NCBI RefSeq assembly: GCF_030756675.1
Contig: NZ_JAVBXD010000042.1
Coordinates: forward strand, 1 to 35,933
Reading direction: 5' to 3'
Length of the DNA stretch: 35,933 nt
Source: Bacillus multifaciens
GTDB taxonomy: Bacteria > Bacillota > Bacilli > Bacillales > Bacillaceae_G
Part shown: positions 24,624 through 31,260 of the stretch, in pieces
Numbering within the stretch: position 1 is the stretch's first letter
How the letters are laid out: the number at the start of each line of letters is the position of its first letter
Translations under genes and position numbers: made by a program
Notes under the pieces: model-generated
The model's database searches: none
Told to the model about the DNA's origin: nothing
The model's input: only the letters and a program-made list of their open reading frames with translations

Positions 24624-25510
24624 AACCGATTTTCTCCTTCCGCATCATAATAATGCATAAAGATATTTTCTAAATCCATTGTTCTCACCTGAAAACCAAT
24701 TACATTGTACTGCGCTAATGTTTGAAGAAGCTCATTATAATTTCCTTGTACAATAATAGAAGCTGTATGCCCTTGTATACTTTCAATTTGTAACGTTGTT
24801 TTCTTTAATGACTGTAATTCTTCATGCGAAGATACTGTTACATCAATCACTTGCCTTTGTTTCGCTCGTAAATCGTGAATATTTTCAACCGTTAATAAAC
24901 GTCCTTCTTTAATAATCCCCACTCGGTCACATGTCCGTTCAATTTCTGTAAAAATATGAGAAGACATAAAAATGGTTTTCCCTTTTTGTTTTTCTTCCAA
25001 AATAAGTTCTACAAATAACTGCTGCATGAGCGGATCTAAACCTGAAGTCGGTTCATCTAAAATGAGCACCTCAGGATCATGCATAAAGGCTGCTACAATC
25101 CCTACCTTTTGTTTCATTCCTTTAGACATTTTTCGAATAGGCGTTTTCACATCAAACTGAAAGCGTTCAATTAATTCATCACCGCGGCCGTTATTCTTCA
25201 TCCCACGCATCCCTTGCATAAGTTGTAAAAATTCCAGTCCGTTCATTCCTTCAATAAAAGAAATCTCTCCTGGTAAGTAACCAACACTTCTTTGAATTTT
25301 TGCTGCGTCTTTCCAACAATCAAGTCCAAGAATCGTCGCTGTTCCAGAAGTAGGTTGTATAAAACCCATTAAATTGCGAATTGTTGTTGATTTTCCAGCT
25401 CCATTGGGGCCTAAATAACCAAATACTTCTCCTTCTTTTACTTGAAATGAAACATCGAATAAACCTTTTCCGTTTGAAAATTGTTTCGTTACATTTTGAA
25501 CAATTAACAT
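24620..25510 (-). CDS. ABC exporter ATP-binding subunit
   Basis: A 296-residue ATPase of the CcmA/BcrA/DrrA export group. Walker A is GPNGAGKST (34-42), the signature motif is the variant MSKGMKQK (128-135, in place of LSGGQ), Walker B is [11 protein letters not shown] (149-159) and the switch His is His 185 (SSHIF). The C-terminal ~85 residues form the accessory domain common to drug- and bacitracin-type exporters. The start ATG is preceded by AAGGGGTGA. The promoter upstream overlaps a long palindrome. Confidence 0.9.
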   Translation of the reverse strand: MLIVQNVTKQFSNGKGLFDVSFQVKEGEVFGYLGPNGAGKSTTIRNLMGFIQPTSGTATILGLDCWKDAAKIQRSVGYLPGEISFIEGMNGLEFLQLMQGMRGMKNNGRGDELIERFQFDVKTPIRKMSKGMKQKVGIVAAFMHDPEVLILDEPTSGLDPLMQQLFVELILEEKQKGKTIFMSSHIFTEIERTCDRVGIIKEGRLLTVENIHDLRAKQRQVIDVTVSSHEELQSLKKTTLQIESIQGHTASIIVQGNYNELLQTLAQYNVIGFQVRTMDLENIFMHYYDAEGENRL

Positions 25511-25523
25511 AAAATCACCCCTT

Positions 25524-25555
25524 TTTTGAAATATTTAATATATCATATTTCAAAA
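25524..25555. promoter_or_regulatory. Probable TetR operator 1
   Basis: TTTTGAAAT-N14-ATTTCAAAA. It starts 2 bp past the exporter -10 box, covering the expected transcription start, so binding would block the exporter promoter. The arms and spacing are repeated exactly in operator 2. Confidence 0.7.
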
Positions 25556-25557
25556 TT

Positions 25558-25586
25558 ATTATACCCCTCCATTGCAAAGGAATCAA
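25558..25586 (-). promoter_or_regulatory. Promoter of the ABC exporter operon
   Basis: TTGATT (25581-25586), 17-bp spacer, TATAAT (25558-25563): a near-consensus sigma-A promoter. Confidence 0.8.
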
Positions 25587-25590
25587 TATT

Positions 25591-25622
25591 TTTTGAAATT
25601 AAATAAATCCTATATTTCAAAA
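25591..25622. promoter_or_regulatory. Probable TetR operator 2
   Basis: A second TTTTGAAAT-N14-ATTTCAAAA, 67 bp from the first and ending 3 bp before the -35 box of the regulator gene. This position suits autoregulation. Confidence 0.7.
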
Positions 25623-25625
25623 TTG

Positions 25626-25654
25626 TTGTTTCTATTCTTAATATCTTGTATATT
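25626..25654 (+). promoter_or_regulatory. Promoter of the TetR gene
   Basis: TTGTTT (25626-25631), 17-bp spacer, TATATT (25649-25654). AGAGGTGAT precedes the ATG. Confidence 0.6.
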
Positions 25655-25673
25655 TGAGTAGAGGTGATTTAAT

Positions 25674-26264
25674 ATGAACGGTTTCGAAAAGGTAAAAAAA
25701 AAGAAAAAACAAGCCATTAAAGCCGCTGCCTTAGAGTTATTTTCTAAACATGGGTATAAAGATGTAAAAATAGAAGATATTGCAAAGCAAGCTAAAGTTT
25801 CACAAGTTACAATATATAATCATTTTGGGAGCAAAGATGCTTTATTTCGCGAACTCATTCAAGAGTTTACAATTCAAGAGGTCGATTATTATGAAGAACT
25901 GTTAACGAGCGACTTATCTTTTCAAGAAAAAATACAGCGCATTATGACTCAAAAATTAAAAAGTATACACCGTCTACATCCTGAAATGATTGCACAAGCA
26001 ATGCAAACAGATGAAGAATTGCGTAATTTTCTATTTACATATCAAAATGAAAAAGCGCTTCCCCTTTTTCTTCGCTTTATTGAAGAAGCACAGCAGAAAA
26101 AAGAAATTAATCCAAATCTTTCAAAAGATATGATTTTGTTATATATCGGTGCTTTTTCTAAGATGAGTGATCAATTCGTTGCACACTTAGTTGGTGAACA
26201 TCGTGAACAGCAAACAAAAGAAATCCTCACGATGTTTTTCTATGGACTTTCTAATCCAAACTAA
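25674..26264 (+). CDS. TetR/AcrR-family repressor
   Basis: 196 residues. The N-terminal DNA-binding domain (about 10-58) has the family's helix-turn-helix, IEDIAKQAKVSQVTIYNHFGSKDALF. The C-terminal helical ligand/dimer domain is divergent, as expected, so the inducer is not predictable. It is transcribed away from the ABC exporter, and the two identical palindromes between them are its likely targets. It probably keeps exporter expression low until a compound binds. Confidence 0.9.
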   Translation: MNGFEKVKKKKKQAIKAAALELFSKHGYKDVKIEDIAKQAKVSQVTIYNHFGSKDALFRELIQEFTIQEVDYYEELLTSDLSFQEKIQRIMTQKLKSIHRLHPEMIAQAMQTDEELRNFLFTYQNEKALPLFLRFIEEAQQKKEINPNLSKDMILLYIGAFSKMSDQFVAHLVGEHREQQTKEILTMFFYGLSNPN

Positions 26265-26287
26265 AAACCCGGCAGATGCCGGGTTTT
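26264..26287. terminator. Bidirectional terminator between tetR and the binding-protein remnant
   Basis: An 11-bp stem, AAAACCCGGCA/TGCCGGGTTTT, with a 2-base apex. It serves both convergent genes. Confidence 0.88.
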
Positions 26288-26291
26288 CCCA

Positions 26292-26790
26292 TTATTTACT
26301 TACCTCTCCTTCTTGCGTTCCTGGATATTTCGCACCTTCGTACTTATAAATGTAAACTTTAGCAAATTTGTTATCACCTTTATCGTCGAAAGCTACTTTC
26401 GTAATAACGCCATCGTATTCTTTTATAGCACGAACGGCATCGCGTACTTGTTCACGTGTTGGATACTTACCGTCATTTTTCTTAATAGCATCTTTTATTC
26501 CTTGTAAAATAACACCAGCTGAATCATATCCATATGCAGAGTATGCTTCCACATCTTTTTTAAACTTCTCTTTATATTCTGTTACAAATGCTTTCCCTTT
26601 CTCCGTTACTGTTGGTGCAGTTGCTACTGTTGTATAATACGTATCTTTTAATCCATCTTTTGCTACTTCCCCCATTGTTGGAGAATCGATACCGTCACCA
26701 CCCAAAATTGGTGCTGCAACCCCTTTTTCACGTGCTTGTTTTACTAAAACGGATCCTTCACCGAACGTGCCTATACATTGAAATAAGAAT
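26292..26790 (-). pseudogene. Branched-chain amino acid binding protein, 3' remnant
   Basis: Only about the last 160 residues of a LivJ/LivK-type periplasmic-binding-fold protein (usually about 390) remain. The family-like sequence begins GTFGEGSVLVKQAREKG (about 26771 downwards) and continues APILGGDGIDSP, the Tyr-rich AYSAYGYDSAGVILQGI and the normal C-terminal end. Left of the stop codon a terminator is in place. Rightwards the frame meets a stop at 26790-26792 in sequence that does not belong to the family. There is no signal peptide, lipobox or start codon. The break coincides with the start of prophage genes, so integration into this gene is the likely cause. Confidence 0.85.
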
Positions 26791-26908
26791 TACCATATCT
26801 TAAATTTCTTTCTATTATTAGAAAATCCTCCCTTAAAGCATTTCAGTTTATTTGTTATACTAAATAACGGTATATATTTACAATAGGTTTTTAGGGAGGC
26901 ACAACAAC

Positions 26909-28093
26909 ATGAGTAAAAAAGAAAAAAAGCCAAGTGAAGAGCAATTAGCCAAACAGGCTATAACTAAAAAATATACAACTTCACCTATCATCGTCACGGC
27001 TAAATTTAGTTCCACTGAAAGTGGATACGCTGCTGTTGATAAAGATAACATCCAATTATTTAAGTACAACAAAGGTACCCAAGATGTTTCTAGCATTGCT
27101 ACATATTATTTCGAAGATTACGATACAGTTACAATTGACAGATTTGCTGTAAAAGCTATCATGAATTTCAAAGGTGTACATAAAACTTTCAATTTTATTC
27201 CACTACAACAAACAAAAGATATTGAGAGATTAATCCAAACTAATACTTCTATTAAAATAGAAAAAGTAGAACGCAAATGGTACAACAAGATTCTAGGCTT
27301 CCGCTCAAGTACAAAATGGAAGATGATTGTAGCTAGTGCTGTGTATTTATTTATTGCTGTTGCTGTAATTAGTGGGTTTGCAGATAAAAAAGAAAAACAA
27401 GACAAAATTGCATCTTCTAATGAGAAAGCGAAACAAGAATACAAAGAAAAACGTGATCAAGAACATAAAGAAGTTATGAAACAAGTTGAAGAACTTCAAA
27501 TGAAAGAAAAAGAAGCAAAAGAACTGAGAACTGATGATGGCCGAAAAATAAACATTGAAATCTACAAAAAGTACAATGTTAAATATCCTACCTTTGAACC
27601 TACAGATAATAAAGAGTCAAAAGATAAAGCTGTAATGGAACGTTTTGAGGAAATGGCAAAGAAAAATAACATGTCAGTCCCTGAATACATCACAAAAGAA
27701 AAAGACATCGTAGCTGCAAATGTACAAAAGGAAAAAGAAGAACAAATGAAAAAAGCGGATGAAGCTAAGGCTAAAAATTCCTCTAATAATACAGCTTCTT
27801 CCACTGATTCCTCACAATCAAAAAAATATATAAAAGATATACTTAATCAATTAAATGATAATATAAGCACTTGGAAAGCAATGAACGGTGGGAAATTAAA
27901 TCAAAGTGATGTAAAAGTAATTAATAGTGACTTGAATTTCGTTCTTGAACATGTTCATGATTTAGAAGAGGAATCAGGCACAACAGAACAGATAGAACAA
28001 TTCAAACGTGCAGTCAATGCACATATTAATGCGTTCCAAATAGGTGAAGTAAAAGACGTCTCCAAACTTATATCACAAGCAAATAATTTATAA
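26909..28093 (+). CDS. Prophage accessory protein: PH-like domain, one membrane helix, long coiled coil
   Basis: A 394-residue protein of no recognised family. Residues 23-118 alternate short strands and resemble bacterial PH-like domains (IIVTAKFSSTESGYAAV, ATYYFEDYDTVTID). A transmembrane helix follows at about 138-157. A highly charged Lys/Glu coiled coil spans about 160-290 and a Ser/Asn linker about 290-306. A helical end domain (KKYIKDILNQLNDNISTWKA) completes it. It is transcribed against all other prophage genes, with AGGGAGG before the ATG and its own terminator, next to the attachment site. That position is typical of lysogenic-conversion ('moron') genes, so a role in the lysogen, such as superinfection exclusion or envelope change, is inferred. 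Confidence 0.75.
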   Translation: MSKKEKKPSEEQLAKQAITKKYTTSPIIVTAKFSSTESGYAAVDKDNIQLFKYNKGTQDVSSIATYYFEDYDTVTIDRFAVKAIMNFKGVHKTFNFIPLQQTKDIERLIQTNTSIKIEKVERKWYNKILGFRSSTKWKMIVASAVYLFIAVAVISGFADKKEKQDKIASSNEKAKQEYKEKRDQEHKEVMKQVEELQMKEKEAKELRTDDGRKINIEIYKKYNVKYPTFEPTDNKESKDKAVMERFEEMAKKNNMSVPEYITKEKDIVAANVQKEKEEQMKKADEAKAKNSSNNTASSTDSSQSKKYIKDILNQLNDNISTWKAMNGGKLNQSDVKVINSDLNFVLEHVHDLEEESGTTEQIEQFKRAVNAHINAFQIGEVKDVSKLISQANNL

Positions 28094-28098
28094 AGTAG

Positions 28099-28125
28099 AA
28101 AGCCCTTCTCACATGAGAGGGCTTT
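28099..28125. terminator. Terminator between convergent prophage genes
   Basis: AAAGCCC..TCTC-ACAT-GAGAGGGCTTT with a one-base bulge, running into T. It ends the accessory gene and contains the stop codon of the gene on the minus strand. Confidence 0.85.
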
Positions 28126-28483
28126 TTACTTTATTCATTAAGTCTCGTGAAAAAGTATCTTCTAAGTATCTAAATGCAACAGCCTCTTCTTTTGTCATTT
28201 CTCTTACATAAAGTGAATCCTCACGTGTCAATGGTTCTAATAATACCAATCCCGACATATTTCTATATACTCTTCTAAAATCCACTGTTCCTTCCTCACT
28301 CAAAAGTTTACTTAGAAATAGTTCAACCGGAACAGGTGTTAAAAAATTATTATTTTCATCAATAAAATTAATATCTATGTTGTCATCAATTTCCCGAATG
28401 TGAAACAAGAAATTTTTATCTTGCTGAGATACTTGTACTAAATACGCTGTTATCTTTTGTTCATCGATTATTGTCAACTCCAC
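28109..28483 (-). CDS. Hypothetical prophage protein
   Basis: An acidic protein of 124 residues, not recognised. The frame has an ATG at 28492, but that codon overlaps the AAGGAGATG ribosome site itself. GTG at 28483 (VELTIIDEQKI) has the right spacing and is preferred. The sequence is a beta-rich first half (ITAYLVQVSQQDKNFLFHI) and a helical second half (TKEEAVAFRYLEDTFSRDLM), with no membrane segment. It is probably soluble and stands alone, convergent with the accessory gene. Confidence 0.65.
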   Translation of the reverse strand: MELTIIDEQKITAYLVQVSQQDKNFLFHIREIDDNIDINFIDENNNFLTPVPVELFLSKLLSEEGTVDFRRVYRNMSGLVLLEPLTREDSLYVREMTKEEAVAFRYLEDTFSRDLMNKVKSPLM

Positions 28484-28584
28484 TAAAATCATCTCCTTAA
28501 TTGTTATTCCATGTAAAATTTTAACAACAAAGTGTTAATAACATGTAAAATAATGGTTAAAAATTTTATAAAATTTGTTCCCAT

Positions 28585-28629
28585 AAAAAAAACGTCCACT
28601 TGAGAAAGACTCAAATGGACGTTTTTTTT
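28585..28629 (-). terminator. Terminator of the small prophage cassette
   Basis: A long stem (AAAACGTCCA..TTGAG with CTCAA..TGGACGTTTT, one-base internal irregularity) with A and T runs on the two sides, 30 bp past the stop at 28659. The 90 bp to its left (28493-28584) contain TTAACA-N6-TGTTAA, possibly regulatory for the 28109-28483 gene. Confidence 0.85.
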
Positions 28630-28658
28630 ATACCGTTAATTCTTAACTAAGCTGCTTT

Positions 28659-28871
28659 TCATTTCCTCATTTGTTCTTTTCTTTTCAGAATATCTTCTTT
28701 AAAGAATAATCGATCGCGTGGCATTTCCTTAATAGGGATTAATTTCTTTTCTGTAACCAGTTGGTGTATATACTGCCGTGAACATCCAAGAATGCTCACG
28801 GCTTCGGTTGTATTTACAGTTTCTTCGTTAATAAATCGTATTAAATCATCTTTCGTATCAAACTTATACAT
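28659..28871 (-). CDS. Small helix-turn-helix (excisionase/MerR-like) protein
   Basis: A 70-residue putative DNA-binding protein. TEAVSILGCSRQYIHQLVTEK (about 22-42) is a typical winged-helix turn as in phage excisionases and HTH_17 proteins, followed by DRLFFKEDILKRK, the usual wing and final helix. AAAGGAG lies 11 bases upstream of the ATG, inside the preceding gene, whose stop codon overlaps the ATG by one base. It is the last gene of the three-gene cassette and may control that cassette or other prophage promoters. Confidence 0.78.
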   Translation of the reverse strand: MYKFDTKDDLIRFINEETVNTTEAVSILGCSRQYIHQLVTEKKLIPIKEMPRDRLFFKEDILKRKEQMRK

Positions 28872-29050
28872 TACTTATGCTTCTCCTTTATATAGGCTGT
28901 AATTACATTAAAAACAATTGCTACGAAAGCAAATGCACATACAATCAAGTACACGTAATCCATAGTTCCTAGATGGTTATAATCGATGAGTGTAAGAAAA
29001 AACACCAATACCAGCACAACAGGAATGATTTGTAATATTGTCTTTTTCAT
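28871..29050 (-). CDS. Small two-helix membrane protein
   Basis: 59 residues with two hydrophobic segments: KTILQIIPVVLVLVFFLTLI (about 3-22) and YVYLIVCAFAFVAIVFNVI (about 32-50), ending in a Lys-rich tail. Its stop codon overlaps the next start (TAATG), which supports real translation. No good ribosome site precedes the ATG; instead a 9-bp hairpin lies about 33 bases upstream. No family is recognised. A holin-like or membrane-associated role is possible but unsupported. Confidence 0.6.
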   Translation of the reverse strand: MKKTILQIIPVVLVLVFFLTLIDYNHLGTMDYVYLIVCAFAFVAIVFNVITAYIKEKHK

Positions 29051-29082
29051 AATAATTTATGAATGTGTTATAATCTTAGGTA

Positions 29083-29104
29083 CAAGGGAGGTTTCCCTCC
29101 CTTG
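29083..29104. other. GC-rich hairpin between two small prophage genes
   Basis: CAAGGGAGG (29083-29091) pairs with CCTCCCTTG (29096-29104) around a 4-base loop. It has no T run, so it is not a simple terminator. In the mRNA it would sequester an AGGGAGG sequence ahead of the 59-codon gene, so it may tune translation or mRNA ends. Confidence 0.45.
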
Positions 29105-29110
29105 CATTGC

Positions 29111-29257
29111 TTAGTTTTGAGAGTCGTCTTCTTGTCGGGAGCGACTCTTTTCTCTCTCTTCTTTTATCTTGTAGTAGATATCCATCGTATTTTTAATACC
29201 CGATGAAGTTTGAGAGTAGATTGTTGCGATAGCACCTAAGATTATCAACCAATTCAT
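29111..29257 (-). CDS. Small prophage protein, 48 residues
   Basis: The first gene of the cassette. It starts at ATG 29257 behind an ideal AAAGGAGGTGA and a strong promoter. The N-terminus is hydrophobic (MNWLIILGAIATIYSQ) and the rest is charged and helical (DIYYKIKEEREKSRSRQEDD). It is likely a small membrane-associated or signal-anchored peptide. No family is recognised. Confidence 0.7.
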   Translation of the reverse strand: MNWLIILGAIATIYSQTSSGIKNTMDIYYKIKEEREKSRSRQEDDSQN

Positions 29258-29285
29258 GTTTTCACCTCCTTTTCTTTATACTCTT

Positions 29286-29315
29286 ATTATACCACATAAC
29301 TTTACTCACGTAAAG
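29286..29315 (-). promoter_or_regulatory. Cassette promoter overlapped by an operator-like palindrome
   Basis: TTTACG (29309-29314), 17-bp spacer, TATAAT (29286-29291). The perfect palindrome CTTTAC-TCAC-GTAAAG (29300-29315) covers the -35 box, an arrangement typical of repressor sites. The sequence from 29316 to 29498 is AT-rich and shows no gene. Confidence 0.7.
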
Positions 29316-29498
29316 CAAATGATTGAAATTCCTTCTATAAAATGAAAATAATATACAAAAATGGATTAAGTTATGCAAAATTACATATTTATATTCTTTA
29401 TATATTGATATAATAATACAGAAAGGTTTCTAACTACTTTTGTATTTGTAATGTCATAACTAATGTTTGATTAGGAAACTGTCATCTTGTCAAACAAT

Positions 29499-29540
29499 AC
29501 CAAAAAGCCCTGATGCTCTACTTCATCAGGGCTTTTTGGT
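29499..29540 (-). terminator. Terminator of the lysis genes
   Basis: A perfect 17-bp stem, ACCAAAAAGCCCTGATG with its complement (29524-29540), and an 8-base loop, two bases past the endolysin stop. Confidence 0.92.
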
Positions 29541-29542
29541 AT

Positions 29543-30565
29543 TTATCTCAACCAATTCACATAAGACTCATCAAAATACATCCAACCTTCAACGCCATCG
29601 CCAGTGATGTAAATCCAGTTTTCGAAACGATAATGAACATCATAAGCGGAACGCTTTGTAATTTTATTGATGACAACATCACCAGTACTCGCACCTTTTC
29701 GTAAGTTAACATCCGTTGCATTAACCCACACGACACCTTGAGATTTACCATCTCTATTAATTTTTGCTACATCATCTCTCATCCAATTTTCAGGATTAAC
29801 TTTATACCAAAAATGAGCACCATCATAATGCCATTCATAATAAGTATGACCTTGCCCTTTTGTTGCTTGTCTCATTACAAGAGAACTTACATTAGGTTCT
29901 TTTCGAATATTTGCTACATCAGCAGTAGTTGTAAGATAACCTAAAACCTCTTCTTGTGGTTGTAAGGATTGAGCGCTACCTCCTGTAAACCATTCAAGCG
30001 ACTTATCTCTGTTCAGATAGTTCAAATCTACCTTTCCGATACCATCGAGCCATCCGCCTGTTTCACCGTCTGCATATTGCCAAATATCACATGCATATTT
30101 AGGTTTTGATGTGCTGTATCGTGGAATCCACAGAAAATCAGCTTGTACACTTTGTAAATTGTAAAGTGGATACAGTTCATGAGATACATAGAAACCAACT
30201 TTCCAGCCAGCATCTTTTAGTGTATCAATGAATGCTTGTGATGCTTCTGCTAGATTATCTCCACCGCAAGCATCTAATGTGTCTTTCTCACAATCTAAAA
30301 CTAGGAATTTTGCATTAGGATTAACACGAGCAAGGAAGTCTTTCGCTTCTGCAATGGCATCAGCTACACTGACATAGCAACCATAAGCATATGCTGCATG
30401 TGGAATGCCATATGATTCTAACGCCTCCACATATTCATTGTATTTAACATCTTTCTTATTTGAACCGTATTGTACGCGGCAAATAGCTAAATCTAATTGT
30501 GGTGCTAATATATCCCAATCTGGATTTCCATTGTGATATGAAATATCGATAATACGTTTAGTCAT
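29543..30565 (-). CDS. Phage endolysin: GH25 lysozyme with two SH3 domains
   Basis: 340 residues. The N-terminal GH25 muramidase domain (about 5-190) has DISYHNGNPDW (Asp 7) and the catalytic pair Asp 91/Glu 93 in VLDCEKD. Two bacterial SH3-type wall-binding repeats follow (about 207-265 and 278-333; the second has VNLRKGAS). The enzyme cuts the MurNAc-GlcNAc bond of peptidoglycan at the end of the lytic cycle. There is no signal peptide, so it needs the holin encoded immediately upstream; the holin stop and this start overlap by one base (TAATG). It resembles PlyB-type lysins of B. cereus-group phages. Confidence 0.93.
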   Translation of the reverse strand: MTKRIIDISYHNGNPDWDILAPQLDLAICRVQYGSNKKDVKYNEYVEALESYGIPHAAYAYGCYVSVADAIAEAKDFLARVNPNAKFLVLDCEKDTLDACGGDNLAEASQAFIDTLKDAGWKVGFYVSHELYPLYNLQSVQADFLWIPRYSTSKPKYACDIWQYADGETGGWLDGIGKVDLNYLNRDKSLEWFTGGSAQSLQPQEEVLGYLTTTADVANIRKEPNVSSLVMRQATKGQGHTYYEWHYDGAHFWYKVNPENWMRDDVAKINRDGKSQGVVWVNATDVNLRKGASTGDVVINKITKRSAYDVHYRFENWIYITGDGVEGWMYFDESYVNWLR

Positions 30566-31029
30566 TATTCATTCTCTCCCTTAATTTCTTTTTTTCTTGT
30601 TTCGGATCTAGTAGTCTTTGCCTCAATCTCACTAGAAAGTTTCTCTAGCATCTTTTGAGAAATCCATTTATCCCAACCAGCACGTGAGCAATTAGCAATA
30701 GCACTTTTCAAAATGTGCCAAATTAACCCACCAGCTAATAGATTGAAAAAAGTAATTACTCCATCCAAACTAAATGCCAAGTCTAAAACATGACCCATAA
30801 ACGGGATGTAAAGAATAGTAAGTGTTCGCTTAATCCCTTTAATCCCATATGAACTTGCATAACTTCCATCCTTATGTGCTGCCTCTGTTCCTGTAATCCA
30901 ATCAAAGCCAATTACAGTTCCGAGGGCTAAAATCATGAGAAAGTTTTGTGTACCATATATGACATCAATAACCCCTCCTAAAAAGCCGATAATTGGTCCA
31001 ATAATCGCTGTTTCCTTCGTTACATGCAT
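30565..31029 (-). CDS. Phage holin (phage_holin_4 family)
   Basis: 154 residues. Helices lie at about 9-27, 30-45, 65-85 and 90-112, with the family's motif DWITGTEAAHKDGSYASSYGI and a charged C-terminal tail (SSEIEAKTTRSETRKKE). It forms membrane lesions that let the endolysin reach the wall. ATG 31029 (MHVTKETA) is chosen over an upstream alternative because AAAAAGGAGATG lies directly before it. A terminator stands only 24 bp upstream. Confidence 0.9.
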   Translation of the reverse strand: MHVTKETAIIGPIIGFLGGVIDVIYGTQNFLMILALGTVIGFDWITGTEAAHKDGSYASSYGIKGIKRTLTILYIPFMGHVLDLAFSLDGVITFFNLLAGGLIWHILKSAIANCSRAGWDKWISQKMLEKLSSEIEAKTTRSETRKKEIKGENE

Positions 31030-31052
31030 TACTTCATCTCCTTTTTGGCAAT

Positions 31053-31077
31053 AAAAAAGGAGCATATTCTATGCTCC
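31053..31077 (-). terminator. Terminator between tail genes and lysis genes
   Basis: GGAGCAT/ATGCTCC stem with a 5-base loop and six T on the minus strand. It lies between the 54-codon gene and the holin, with no evident promoter after it, so lysis genes probably depend on read-through. Confidence 0.75.
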
Positions 31078-31095
31078 TGTACCTTACGGTTGTAT

Positions 31096-31260
31096 TTATT
31101 TTTGTTTTGGTTTTAACTTCTCACTTTCTTCTCTTAATTTATGATTTTCTGCTTCTAGTTCGATTACGCGAGCCAAATAAATGTTTTTCTCTTGGGTGGC
31201 TGCATTTAGCTGTTCTTCCACCACTTTTGCGTACATTTCTGCGTTTGCTGTTATTTTCAT
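31096..31260 (-). CDS. 54-residue coiled-coil phage protein overlapping the tail gene
   Basis: Starts at ATG 31260 behind AAGGTGAT and reads a different frame from the tail gene, which it overlaps by 122 bp. The product is a continuous charged helix (AEMYAKVVEEQLNAATQEKN, VIELEAENHKLREESEKLK) with heptad spacing. It looks like a genuine short coiled coil, whereas the tail protein's sequence over the same bases is Arg/Ser-rich and unstructured. Small proteins at this place in related prophages are often chaperones or holin accessories. Here the function is unknown. Confidence 0.68.
   Translation of the reverse strand: MKITANAEMYAKVVEEQLNAATQEKNIYLARVIELEAENHKLREESEKLKPKQK

Noticed and set aside
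26292-26705. Complete small gene starting at 26705
   Set aside because: That codon is TTG inside a conserved protein segment, and the homologous frame continues upstream. It is a truncated gene.
28871-29257. Type I toxin-antitoxin interpretation of the 48- and 59-residue proteins
   Set aside because: Small size and hydrophobicity alone do not support it, and no antisense RNA promoter was found opposite them.
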